Shown: positions 1 through 6,829 of the stretch, in pieces
Numbering within the stretch: position 1 is the first letter of the stretch
Layout: each line of letters opens with the position of its first letter
Assembly: GCF_012927405.1 (NCBI RefSeq)
Contig: NZ_JABBGM010000003.1
Location: 248,001-312,000 of the forward strand
Source: Novosphingobium olei
Lineage (GTDB): Bacteria; Pseudomonadota; Alphaproteobacteria; Sphingomonadales; Sphingomonadaceae
DNA: 64,000 nt
Reading direction: 5' to 3'
Translations under genes and position numbers: made by a program
Notes under the pieces: generated by a model
Databases searched by the model: none
Told to the model about the DNA's origin: nothing
What the model saw: the letters and a program-made list of their open reading frames with translations, nothing else

Positions 1-897
1 CCGGAACTGGGCAGTTCATTCGGTCCGGCCAATGGCGCGCGTGCCGTGAACAATACCGGCCAGTGCTGTGTGCTGGTCAAGAAGGCCGACAACCACTCAG
101 ATGGTGGCCAGAAGAACAAGGGCGTGGCTGGCCGCACCCGACGCGACGGCAACACCTACTACGGCAACTACACCGCCTGGGGCGTCGACGGAAACACATC
201 CGACAATGACAACGAGTGCATCATCTCCAACGAGAACGTGCGCCGCCGCCTCGACAAGAACCCGCAGGAATACACCGCCCCTCTCATCTATCTCGGGCTT
301 TCCGCTGGCTCGCCGTATCGGCGCGAGGCGACGAACGTCTACATCGAGAATACGCCGCCACGCATCGGTTTCGACCGGATGCTTTTCCCGCCCAACGACG
401 CGGTGACGCTGCCCAATGGCAACCAGTTCCTTCCCTTCGAGGGCGACAACTGGTCCAATTGGCGCGGCGGCGTCGAGTACGGCACTCCGCCGAACGGCGA
501 CTATGCGCCGCCGACGCTCGATGTCTGGAATTACCAGTACCAGTTCCACAATCAGCGCGATCCTGTGAGCGCGGACATGACCGGCATCAGCCTGACCGCC
601 ACGCCGTTTTCTGGCGGCGCAGCAGTCGGGACCGAGGTTGGCCAGCTGATCCTGGCACACAACTGGGTCGATGGTCTGAACGATTCCGCCGGTCGCCCGG
701 TGATAGTCGACTTCGTGATCAGTGGCCCGAACGCCGGGAAGGTTTCGCAGGGCTGGTCGGGCCTGCTCTACACCACTGCCGCGACTGGAACGTCAGCGTT
801 TGACATTCAGGTCACGGCAGTGGTGCGAGACAGCGCGCTAAACTACGGGGCTGTGGTGCAGTTCGGCCCGGTGAATATCACGATCACGCCAAGCTAG
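1..897 (+). CDS. hypothetical protein, 5' end outside the window, possibly a structural or tail-associated protein
   Basis: The reading frame is open from the first base of the window, so the gene begins upstream; the first in-frame start-like codon (GTG at 46) is probably internal. The visible 298 residues are rich in Gly, Asn, Asp and aromatic residues, with no membrane segments. The last 100 residues look like a beta-sandwich (alternating hydrophobics, many Thr/Val/Gly). I do not recognise the family. Its place inside an integrated element beside an RTX protein suggests an exposed or virion-associated protein, but that is inference. Its stop codon overlaps the stop of the convergent gene (shared CTAG at 894-897). 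Confidence 0.6.
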   Translation, partial: PELGSSFGPANGARAVNNTGQCCVLVKKADNHSDGGQKNKGVAGRTRRDGNTYYGNYTAWGVDGNTSDNDNECIISNENVRRRLDKNPQEYTAPLIYLGLSAGSPYRREATNVYIENTPPRIGFDRMLFPPNDAVTLPNGNQFLPFEGDNWSNWRGGVEYGTPPNGDYAPPTLDVWNYQYQFHNQRDPVSADMTGISLTATPFSGGAAVGTEVGQLILAHNWVDGLNDSAGRPVIVDFVISGPNAGKVSQGWSGLLYTTAATGTSAFDIQVTAVVRDSALNYGAVVQFGPVNITITPS

Positions 898-1727
898 ACG
901 TACTGGAAAAGGAGATCGGTCTCGGCGACATGTCCCACGGTGCTGATCTGCATTTCGAAGCTGCCGTTGTGGTCGGCATCAATCTGCAAGAGCGAGCCTG
1001 AGGCCGTCTGCGTGATCTTAACGGCAGTGCCAACACCAAGAGCCGTCAAGTCGATCTTGTCCAGGCCAGTTTGGAAGTCGTTGATGATGTCGCGGTTGTT
1101 GCCACCGATGCCGCTGTCGCCGACATTGAACTTGAAGAAGTCGCCGCCGGCGCCGCCGGTCAAGATGTCTTTGCCACCGTTGCCAACGATGAGATCGCGC
1201 CCGGCTCCACCATCAAGGCGATCGGTCGACGCACCGCCTTGGATTTCGTCGTCAGCTGAGCCGCCGGTGAAGTTGAAGTGTTCAAAGTTGGTAATCAGGC
1301 CCGCCAGCTCGCGATAGCTCGGCTTGCCAACGTTGAACTCGCCGTAGATGACGGCGGGCTTCATGGTCAGTGGGATAACCTGATCTGACAAGTCGATCGT
1401 CAGCGTGTCGTCGCCGGCACCGCCATCGAAGCTCGGCTTGAGCGCGTCATAATGCTGATAGGTCTGGCCCAGCGTCCACGACACGTTGTCGTCACCACTG
1501 CCGCCGTGGAAGTCGACATGGAGGTTGCGGATCGTGATGGAGCTACCCGCGTCGCCTGTCGTCAGCTGATTGTCTGCGAACTGCTGCTTCCCGCCGAGAA
1601 GATTGTAATTTGTGGCTTCCTCATCGGTCGCGAAGCCACGCTCGTATATGAAGTAGTCGGCGAAGCTCGCCGATGCATCGATGCTGAAACCATGTTGCGG
1701 CTTAACGCCGATCAACTGCCTTGCCAT
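894..1727 (-). CDS. RTX (hemolysin-type) calcium-binding repeat protein
   Basis: A 277-residue protein with glycine/aspartate nonapeptide repeats (GGxGxDxxx) in two blocks: GGAGDDTLT near residue 100, then a run near residues 155-195 including GGAGRDLIVG and GGAGGDFFKF. The C-terminus after the repeats resembles the serralysin-type C-terminal domain with its GDxDKIDLxxL-like segment. Such repeats bind calcium in beta-rolls outside the cell, and the proteins usually leave by type I secretion; no signal peptide is visible, which fits. The N-terminal 80 residues match no catalytic family I know. No type I secretion genes lie next to it in the window. It could be an adhesin or structural accessory carried by the element. 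Confidence 0.8.
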   Translation of the reverse strand: MARQLIGVKPQHGFSIDASASFADYFIYERGFATDEEATNYNLLGGKQQFADNQLTTGDAGSSITIRNLHVDFHGGSGDDNVSWTLGQTYQHYDALKPSFDGGAGDDTLTIDLSDQVIPLTMKPAVIYGEFNVGKPSYRELAGLITNFEHFNFTGGSADDEIQGGASTDRLDGGAGRDLIVGNGGKDILTGGAGGDFFKFNVGDSGIGGNNRDIINDFQTGLDKIDLTALGVGTAVKITQTASGSLLQIDADHNGSFEMQISTVGHVAETDLLFQYV

Positions 1728-1854
1728 GCTTCTCGCTCCTTACAGAGCGACCCGTGCGCCCGCGTTTTGCGAGTCGGAGCGCAAGTTAAGCGATTGGTTT
1801 CATTTGGGACAGATGGTTAAGGCCAGCTTTTTCCTTGGGCGCCAGCATAGAAAA

Positions 1855-1887
1855 GGCCCGCCTCTCGCTTGCTGAAAGAGGCGGGCC
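1855..1887 (-). terminator. intrinsic terminator of the minus-strand small-gene operon
   Basis: A perfect 11-bp stem (1855-1865 with 1877-1887, GGCCCGCCTCT and its complement) has an 11-nt loop. Read on the minus strand it is followed by TTTTCTATG, a usable U-tract. It sits 44 bp past the stop of the last operon gene at 1932, so it most likely ends that transcript. Confidence 0.85.
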
Positions 1888-1931
1888 ATACACCGGACAG
1901 CCAATGATACGCGCTGATGCGACCTTGGTTC

Positions 1932-2330
1932 CTACCCTCGCGCATTCCACTCCGCCGCGGCTTCCCGTTCTGTCCTGTGGACGCCGGTTGCGTGGCTACC
2001 GTTGCCCGTCGCCATATCGGTCTCGCACTGGACGACATATCCAGCCTTGGCGAGGCCGTTGTAGAACGACGGGACCGGTTCGCCGCCGCACTTGCTACAG
2101 GGTCCTAGCTCGATAGATGCAGGCTCGGACGGCGCGACAGGTGCTTCGGTCCGGCCGGTCTGCTCCAGCTTGTGAAGCAGCGGGAACACCTCGTCCTCAA
2201 GTAGCTTGCGCAGGTCGAGAAACGCGACGTAGGCGTCCCGCTTCAGGTGCACGCCATGTTCGCACCTTCCGCCTTCGGGGAACATGGCGAGGCGGGCGTA
2301 GAGCCCTTTCAGGCGGTCGTGCAGGCTCAT
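1932..2330 (-). CDS. Lar-like zinc-ribbon protein (putative restriction alleviation family)
   Basis: 132 residues. The C-terminal half has the layout of the Lar family: CSKCGGEP, then a second partial cysteine motif (VQCETD), then a conserved tail with E-A-x-x-x-W-N at the end. Classical Lar members have two CxxC pairs; here the second pair is reduced to one Cys, so zinc binding may differ. Lar proteins are small phage-borne proteins that modulate host type I restriction, but many relatives have no tested role. The N-terminal half is helical and charged. The start overlaps the stop of the upstream gene by 4 bp, indicating translational coupling. It is the last gene of the operon. Confidence 0.55.
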   Translation of the reverse strand: MSLHDRLKGLYARLAMFPEGGRCEHGVHLKRDAYVAFLDLRKLLEDEVFPLLHKLEQTGRTEAPVAPSEPASIELGPCSKCGGEPVPSFYNGLAKAGYVVQCETDMATGNGSHATGVHRTEREAAAEWNARG

Positions 2331-2521
2331 GGCTGGCCCTTCACCGGCCCGCTCTCATCGATCAGGATTGCGAGCCGTTCAGCCAGACCGGTCAATTCCT
2401 CGGTAATGCCGGACAGTTCCTTGCGACCGCTGGCTTCTGCTCGCCAGTAGATCAGCGAGGACCTGAGGTGGGCGAGCGCCTTTTCAAGTTCGGCGGCGGC
2501 GTGCTGGGGGTTGTTGGTCAT
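2327..2521 (-). CDS. small helical hypothetical protein
   Basis: A 64-residue acidic protein predicted to be almost wholly alpha-helical, with heptad-like leucines between residues 12 and 52 and no cysteines or membrane segment. It is preceded on the minus strand by AAAGGATTCGCG, a clear ribosome-binding site, and its stop overlaps the next start by 4 bp. The 147-bp gap upstream (2522-2668) is the only real gap in the operon and may hold an internal promoter. I do not recognise the family. Confidence 0.6.
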   Translation of the reverse strand: MTNNPQHAAAELEKALAHLRSSLIYWRAEASGRKELSGITEELTGLAERLAILIDESGPVKGQP

Positions 2522-2668
2522 CGCGAATCCTTTCGTGCGCCCCGTCTATACCCCTTTTCCGGCATACCGGATGCGTCGGCGTGAGCTTATGCGGATGCCA
2601 GGCCGAAAGGCTTAGGGGCCGGCGCGTTGCCTGAGACGGCGGGTCGGCCCCGATGGTCAATCTTCTGC

Positions 2669-3100
2669 TTAGGTCTTGGCTCCCATGATGGCGAGGACGG
2701 CGGTGGCGTAAGTCATTGCTCCATCGCGGCGACGCTTCTCGGCGCGTGCAAGCTTCACCGGGTCGGCCAGGTATTCAGGAGAACCGAACACCGGCCCCAT
2801 GCGCGCCTCAATGGCGTCCGCCACTTCCTCCACGCTCGGCACCAGCACCAGCTTGCCTGCTCGGTAGAGGTTGACGAGGCTGACGATGAACTCAAGATTT
2901 GGAGACAGGCGTTCTGCCGTAGCCCCTTCCTCGTCTATTATCCCGATGGGAAAATCGTCCACTTCCACGAGGCCATGGCATCTCTCATCAGGCCCGGTCG
3001 CTGTGTAGTGAGCACCAATCGCCCACTCCCCCTGCGTCGCAGCCGCATCCAGCGCGGCTAGTTCTTCGTTTGTCATGGGTGGGTTAGCAGATGTGCCCAT
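2669..3100 (-). CDS. hypothetical protein of the element's small-gene operon
   Basis: 143 residues. I start it at the ATG at 3100 because an AAGGACGAG ribosome-binding site lies 8 nt upstream; an in-frame ATG at 3076 has no such site, and a longer reading would overlap most of the upstream gene. The N-terminal part (NEELAALDAAATQGEW) resembles small phage proteins of the form 'LxALxAAATpGpW' that often precede a beta-rich segment. The rest is mixed alpha/beta with a helical C-terminus. Its start lies inside the end of the upstream gene (17-bp overlap). No function can be assigned. Confidence 0.6.
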   Translation of the reverse strand: MGTSANPPMTNEELAALDAAATQGEWAIGAHYTATGPDERCHGLVEVDDFPIGIIDEEGATAERLSPNLEFIVSLVNLYRAGKLVLVPSVEEVADAIEARMGPVFGSPEYLADPVKLARAEKRRRDGAMTYATAVLAIMGAKT

Positions 3101-3329
3101 CGCTCTCGTCCTTTCCGCAGTAGTAGCACCAGTGATCGTACGGGCAGTGCCGCCCGGTGGCATAAGGCTCGTTGTCGCGAAGCTGCGGGCAATAGACCCA
3201 CCCGCATTCACCATCGCGCGCCGCGTGGCATTGCTGCTTCTCTGGCTTGAGGTACACGCGAACCCGCAAGCGCGCCGCGCCGCAAGGCGACAGGGTGACG
3301 ATCTCATCCGGCTCGCGAACCTCGCTCAC
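3084..3329 (-). CDS. cysteine-rich hypothetical protein
   Basis: 81 residues with seven cysteines and three histidines, most in the second half: CGWVYC, then HCPYDHWCYYC and a final HIC. The spacing suggests one or two zinc sites. No membrane segment is present. Its start overlaps the upstream stop by 4 bp and its end overlaps the downstream start by 17 bp, so it sits inside a coupled operon. The family is not recognised; small cysteine-rich proteins like this are common in phage early regions. Confidence 0.6.
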   Translation of the reverse strand: MSEVREPDEIVTLSPCGAARLRVRVYLKPEKQQCHAARDGECGWVYCPQLRDNEPYATGRHCPYDHWCYYCGKDESDGHIC

Positions 3330-3676
3330 TGACGCTCTCCCATTGCTGCGAGGGCTGCGCGGATAGCTTCGTGGTTTTCCATCACATGCAGGCCGATTTC
3401 CTCGGGGCTGTGGTCGAACACGGTACAGCCCTCTTCCTTCGGCCCGTCTGGCGAAAGCATGGCGATCAGTTCCAGCACCGCTTCATGCTCCACGGCCTGC
3501 GCCACAGGTTCGGCGTCCGGTGCGCGGTGGCGGGCGAGAACTTCGGCTTCGAAGCGGGCGAAGGCATCTGCGACAAGCCGGATCGCTGCGTCCCGGTCGG
3601 CGGAATGGCACAAGTGCTGTGCGATGCTTCCTGCCCAGCCAACATGCGCTTGCGTCACGGTCACATCACTCGACAT
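3326..3676 (-). CDS. hypothetical protein
   Basis: 116 residues, mainly helical, with an acidic C-terminal segment (SPEEIGLHVMENHEAIRAAL). There are no cysteine pairs and no membrane segments. A GGAGAACACCT-like site precedes the ATG at 3676. The coding end overlaps the next start by 4 bp and the start overlaps the upstream stop by 11 bp. I do not recognise it. Coupling to its neighbours shows it is expressed with the operon, if the operon is expressed at all. Confidence 0.55.
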   Translation of the reverse strand: MSSDVTVTQAHVGWAGSIAQHLCHSADRDAAIRLVADAFARFEAEVLARHRAPDAEPVAQAVEHEAVLELIAMLSPDGPKEEGCTVFDHSPEEIGLHVMENHEAIRAALAAMGERQ

Positions 3677-3884
3677 AGGTGTTCTCCTTGGTGGCTACGC
3701 AGACGATGCGGCCCTGCCCAAGTCCCGCTTGGAACTGCTTTTCCAGCTTTTGCGTAATCTTCTGCCGCTGGCTCTGTGAGATATAGCCGTGCAGGAACAG
3801 CACACTTGCAGCCTGATCGATGCGCGCCGCCCAAGAGCCGCCGCACCAGTCAGGCGCGGGCTGAACCAGTTTTTCAATTTCCAC
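3666..3884 (-). CDS. hypothetical protein starting at GTG
   Basis: 72 residues. A GTG at 3884 is chosen as start because AAGGAG lies 8 nt upstream; the longer reading to 3959 adds residues with no ribosome-binding site and overlaps the upstream gene heavily. The protein has a conserved-looking 'PAPDWCGGSWAARIDQAASVL' style N-terminal half followed by a basic helix. No recognised domain. It overlaps the upstream gene by 11 bp and the downstream gene by 11 bp. Confidence 0.55.
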   Translation of the reverse strand: MEIEKLVQPAPDWCGGSWAARIDQAASVLFLHGYISQSQRQKITQKLEKQFQAGLGQGRIVCVATKENTYVE

Positions 3885-4215
3885 GTTCTTGCTCCTTGGT
3901 GGATAGGATGGCGGGGAGACGTGGGCGATCCTCGAAATAGTCGTCGGAACTCTGCACAATCTCGGTATCGCGCTCGATCTGGCCTTCTTGGAATATCCAA
4001 TAGCCAGCGTCCCGCCCGTCGAGCGGTTTCAGATTGAGGTGGGAGACAACAAGGAACTCACCGCCATTGTTAGCAGGCCGGGTGCCGACCACATGCTTGT
4101 ACATGTAGTACCGCTTTCGACGCGCGCCGGTAAAGTGGAACACCTTGAGGACATCGCCAACTTTGATCTGGCGACCGTGCTTGTCGTAAGCCGCAGCTTC
4201 CAGCTTATCCCTCAT
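3874..4215 (-). CDS. hypothetical protein with an SH3-like beta-barrel signature
   Basis: 113 residues from the ATG at 4215. Residues 10-60 read DKHGRQIKVGDVLKVFHF followed by several short beta strands, a pattern seen in small phage proteins with a KOW- or SH3-like barrel ('D..G..I.vGD.v'). The C-terminus is acidic, then basic. There are no cysteines. It overlaps the upstream gene by 11 bp and the downstream gene by 11 bp. The barrel suggestion is inference from the pattern only, and the function is unknown. Confidence 0.55.
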   Translation of the reverse strand: MRDKLEAAAYDKHGRQIKVGDVLKVFHFTGARRKRYYMYKHVVGTRPANNGGEFLVVSHLNLKPLDGRDAGYWIFQEGQIERDTEIVQSSDDYFEDRPRLPAILSTKEQERGN

Positions 4216-4738
4216 GGCGGTTGTCCCCCATAGGTACGGGCGCATCGCTTTCAGCGACCGGGCTGGCGGGCGTTGCCCCAAGCCCTTTCAGGTCTTGGCC
4301 TTCGGCGCTCATCCCTTGCGCAAGTCCATCACGGGCCACGCTTTGCAGGTACTCGAAGTTCTGGTTGCCAGAATGTTGGTCCACGTAGGCGACCTCTGCG
4401 ATCCAGCGCAGCACGCCACGCAACCGGTGGCATTCGATGGCAAGTTGGCGGTTGGCTTCAGTCAGGATGATGATGCGTTGGGTGGGCGCCCTCGACTGGA
4501 CTGACCTGTCCTTATCGCCCGTTATCCTCGCGGAAGGGGGTTCAGCATAAAGCGGCATAGTGGCCGCGCCGCATGGGCAGTCAAACAGTACCATGCCGTT
4601 CGCTTCGAACTCGCCTTTGCGGTTCAGCATCTCTGCGTTGATGTAGCCAATTGGCTCGGCTCCTTCTACACAATCGGCGCAGTAGCAGCCGGGGTAGGGT
4701 ACGTGCGTCATGGCCGGACGCCCGGAATTATCCTTCAT
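4205..4738 (-). CDS. hypothetical protein with CxxC and CPC motifs and a helical middle
   Basis: 177 residues from the ATG at 4738, which has an AGGAGCAGG site just upstream. The first 60 residues contain CYCADC and DCPCGA, probably a zinc site, with GYINAEML and a beta-rich stretch between, a layout seen in small phage proteins. The middle (about residues 85-135) is a long helix with ILTEANRQLAIE, and the C-terminus is low complexity. The start overlaps the upstream gene by 11 bp. No specific function. Confidence 0.55.
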   Translation of the reverse strand: MKDNSGRPAMTHVPYPGCYCADCVEGAEPIGYINAEMLNRKGEFEANGMVLFDCPCGAATMPLYAEPPSARITGDKDRSVQSRAPTQRIIILTEANRQLAIECHRLRGVLRWIAEVAYVDQHSGNQNFEYLQSVARDGLAQGMSAEGQDLKGLGATPASPVAESDAPVPMGDNRHEG

Positions 4739-4976
4739 TTTCCTGCTCCTGTAGGATTGAGCGAACGGCGATCCCGAGCGGGGTGAGGCGAAATGCATGT
4801 CGGAAGCGCGTGTTTGGCCTCATCGTACCTAAGTCTCCGAGATCAGCACGAACGTGAATGTTGGGCCACGGAGGGTTCGTGTATTCATCCAGCCAAGGGT
4901 TCTCTTCCGGCGTGGCAAGCAACGCCCGCTTCTGCGCATCCGTAAGCCCTGCGGCGATGGCTTGGGGGTCGGTCAT
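4728..4976 (-). CDS. hypothetical protein
   Basis: 82 residues. The opening LTDAQKRALLAT and the later LTPLGIAVRSILQE resemble small winged-helix-like phage proteins ('glt..q...Ll........ltplG..v...l'). DNA binding is therefore possible but unproven. The start overlaps the upstream stop by 4 bp. No cysteines or membrane segments. Confidence 0.55.
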   Translation of the reverse strand: MTDPQAIAAGLTDAQKRALLATPEENPWLDEYTNPPWPNIHVRADLGDLGTMRPNTRFRHAFRLTPLGIAVRSILQEQENEG

Positions 4977-5383
4977 TGTCCTTCACCTGCCTGTGCTGGA
5001 GGGGTGGGGAGCTTGGCTGCGGCAATCGCGGCGGTAACTTTCCGCTCCACCAATCCACGGTTCATATTTGCACCGCGCAAAAGAGCGTCGGCCAATTCCA
5101 ACGCCTCAAGAAGGTCAGGCCCTTGGCGCGATAGGCTCTGCCAACCGTCTGGCTGCAAACTAGGAGATTCATCCTCGTTGTTTTCCCAGCAAGCGCCACC
5201 AGACCAGCAGGGGGGATGCTCCCCCTCGATCTCTGCGACCCACTGATCGCAGGAAGTGTCCATGTCGGACATCGCACCGTTCGGGATGAGCCGGGCGAGA
5301 AAGGTCATCTGCCCGGCTTTCACGCGCACGACGGTATTGTACGGCGCGCTCTCGATATCCTTCCATTCAGGCCATGCTGTCAT
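4973..5383 (-). CDS. hypothetical protein
   Basis: 136 residues, starting at the ATG at 5383 behind AGGAGCCCC. The N-terminus (WPEWKDIESAPYNTVVRVKAG) has the 'I..AP.d..V.v..g' pattern of small phage proteins of the DUF551 kind, followed by Trp and Cys residues (CWSGGACW). The C-terminal half is helical with an Ala/Pro-rich tail. It overlaps the upstream gene by 17 bp and the downstream gene by 4 bp. The DUF551-like suggestion is tentative. Confidence 0.55.
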   Translation of the reverse strand: MTAWPEWKDIESAPYNTVVRVKAGQMTFLARLIPNGAMSDMDTSCDQWVAEIEGEHPPCWSGGACWENNEDESPSLQPDGWQSLSRQGPDLLEALELADALLRGANMNRGLVERKVTAAIAAAKLPTPPAQAGEGQ

Positions 5384-5570
5384 GATGGGGCTCCTTGGGT
5401 GTGCAGGTCCAAGACGTCCGCGTGTAGACATTCACGTTGAACGCCTTCTCGCAGCTCTCGCACTCAAATTCGGTCAAAGCTTCATCGTAGAAGAAGCCGC
5501 CATCGTGCTTGTGGGTGTATTCGCAGTACGGGCAGACCGGCGCGTCAGTGCTGTAGGTCTCACTCACCAT
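5367..5570 (-). CDS. small zinc-ribbon-like protein
   Basis: 67 residues. Two cysteine pairs, CPYC near residue 14 and CESC near residue 40, are about 25 residues apart, the spacing of a zinc ribbon, and a further Cys lies near the C-terminus. The start at 5570 overlaps the end of the upstream small gene by 7 bp. Likely a small nucleic-acid- or protein-binding zinc protein; no function is known. Confidence 0.6.
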   Translation of the reverse strand: MVSETYSTDAPVCPYCEYTHKHDGGFFYDEALTEFECESCEKAFNVNVYTRTSWTCTPKEPHHDSMA

Positions 5571-5725
5571 TGCCAGTCTCCCCAGCAACGCAGGCACATG
5601 GTGTCCTCGGTGCAGTCGTTCAGATCGTAGGGACAGCGATAGGGGTCAGTGCGCCGGATGAAGCGCGCCAGCGTGAGCGCACCGAAAACGCTTAGCGCGG
5701 CGAGGATGAAGAGCGCGGCGGTCAT
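5564..5725 (-). CDS. 53-residue single-membrane-segment protein with a cysteine-rich tail
   Basis: The frame runs from the ATG at 5725 to a TGA at 5564, with GGAGGG 7 nt upstream of the start. Residues 4-22 (ALFILAALSVFGALTLA) form one hydrophobic segment followed by RFIRR, so the tail probably stays in the cytoplasm. The tail carries four cysteines, including CLRC. It is the first gene of the minus-strand operon and overlaps the next start by 7 bp. Its size is below usual gene-calling cut-offs. Confidence 0.6.
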   Translation of the reverse strand: MTAALFILAALSVFGALTLARFIRRTDPYRCPYDLNDCTEDTMCLRCWGDWQW

Positions 5726-5776
5726 GCGGCGGCCCTCCGCATTCCGCAGTTTCCACCTAAGTTATTGAAATCAGCG

Positions 5777-5785
5777 TGTGGATAA
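5777..5785 (-). other. single DnaA-box-like site
   Basis: TTATCCACA on the minus strand is a perfect match to the DnaA consensus. It lies between the first operon gene and the tRNA fragment. A lone 9-mer can arise by chance, and no cluster of boxes or AT-rich repeat is seen, so an origin is not claimed. Confidence 0.3.
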
Positions 5786-5829
5786 GTCCGACTTTCCGCA
5801 CGAGGACCGGCCTTAGAGGCCGTGTCTGA

Positions 5830-5879
5830 CCGGTTTTTGGTACCGGCATTCGCAGGTTCGAATCCTGCCGCCCCAGCCA
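5830..5879 (+). repeat. att scar: 3' fragment of tRNA-Gln(TTG)
   Basis: From the anticodon arm to CCA this reads as tRNA-Gln: anticodon stem CCGGT/ACCGG around loop TTTTGGT with anticodon TTG at 5837-5839, variable CATTC, T-arm GCAGG-TTCGAAT-CCTGC, acceptor strand CGCCCCA, discriminator G, CCA at 5877-5879. Upstream there is no D-arm and no TGGGGCG acceptor strand, so the tRNA is not functional. Elements that insert in a tRNA 3' end leave such a duplicated fragment at the far end. The intact gene should lie to the left, outside the window. Confidence 0.8.
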
Positions 5880-5947
5880 GGCAGGCGCATTAGCGGCAAA
5901 TTTCGTGCCCCAGCCGCTTCGTCGGGCATGACGCGATCACTCAGACG

Positions 5948-6817
5948 TCAGGTAACCGGCCCGGGATAGGGGATCGTGGCGAGGCCTGCCGTGCCGCAAT
6001 CGACTTCGAACAGTGCGCCGTCGAATTCGGTCGCGTCCAGACCGATCGAGGCCGACGTCACGAACATGCGATCGTGGTTTTCTCCGGCGAAGGCGATGTT
6101 GGTGATTCGCCGTGCCGGCAGTTCGATCGTCCGCACGCGGACGCCATCGGGCGAATAGCGGCTGATGCGCCCGCCATCCCAGTGCGCGATCCACACGAAG
6201 CCATCGGCATCGGTCGTCATGCCGTCGGGGAAGCCATCGTCTTCATCGAAGACGGCGAACACGCCATCCTTCTGCGCCCGGCCGTCCTCCAGCGCAAAGC
6301 GGTAGATCGTCCGCCGCCCGCTGTCGGTGTGGTAAAGCCATCGGTTGCAGGGGGAAAACGTGGGGCCGTTCGGCACGATGTAGCCGATGTCGATGATCGA
6401 CATGTCGCCCTGCGGGCCGATGCGATAGAGCGAGCCGCTGGCCTGCGTTTCGCCCATGTCCATCGTGCCGCACCAGATGGCGCCGGTGGCATCGGTCTTG
6501 CCATCGTTCATCCGGTTGCCCGGAAGGTGCGCCTCGATCGCCTTGCGCGGCCCGACGACGAGTTCGGGATCGACGGTGATGGGCGCGATGCCGGAGCGGA
6601 AGCCGCCAACCAGTCCGCCATCGGCATGGACCACCACCCAGCCGAGCGGCTCGGGCATGTCCCAGCGTTCGACCTGCATCGTCGACAGCGCCAAGCGATT
6701 GAGGGCGGGCGCCAGGATGTCGACCCAGTAGAACGCGTTGTCACGGGCGCACCACAGGGCGCCTTCGCCCAGGACATCGCGAACGCCGGCGCGCTCGATC
6801 ACCTTCCAGTTCGACAT
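5948..6817 (-). CDS. SMP-30/gluconolactonase-family sugar lactonase
   Basis: 289 residues of the SMP-30/gluconolactonase/LRE family, a six-bladed propeller with a divalent metal. Visible signatures: LGEGALW near residue 16 (metal-ligand Glu), NRMNDGKTDATGAIWCGTMD near residue 101, PNGPTFSP near 149 and FPDGMTTDADGFVW near 195. Family members open aldono-lactones to aldonic acids. It lies 12 bp after an XylD-type dehydratase, and with the dehydrogenase at 14819 it should hydrolyse L-arabinono- and probably D-galactono-lactone. No signal peptide, so cytoplasmic. Last gene of the galM-xylD-lactonase operon. The exact sugar is inference. Confidence 0.85.
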   Translation of the reverse strand: MSNWKVIERAGVRDVLGEGALWCARDNAFYWVDILAPALNRLALSTMQVERWDMPEPLGWVVVHADGGLVGGFRSGIAPITVDPELVVGPRKAIEAHLPGNRMNDGKTDATGAIWCGTMDMGETQASGSLYRIGPQGDMSIIDIGYIVPNGPTFSPCNRWLYHTDSGRRTIYRFALEDGRAQKDGVFAVFDEDDGFPDGMTTDADGFVWIAHWDGGRISRYSPDGVRVRTIELPARRITNIAFAGENHDRMFVTSASIGLDATEFDGALFEVDCGTAGLATIPYPGPVT

Positions 6818-6829
6818 GGCGGCACCCGC

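Larger units (their letters stand above)
1..5879. mobile_element. right end of an integrated prophage or integrative element (left end outside window)
   Basis: The stretch from the window start to the CCA of a tRNA-Gln 3' fragment differs from the rest. It holds a long operon of very small, overlapping genes of unknown function, several with zinc-ribbon cysteine pairs, a Lar-like protein, an RTX protein and a truncated structural-like gene. The tRNA fragment at 5830-5879 is the kind of duplicated 3' end left by a tyrosine integrase, and ordinary chromosomal catabolic genes start just beyond it. No integrase, portal or terminase is visible here, so whether it is a phage or another integrative element is inference. 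Confidence 0.65.

Noticed and set aside
5740..5879. Complete tRNA-Gln gene
   Set aside because: The D-arm and 5' acceptor strand are absent, so only a 3' fragment is present.
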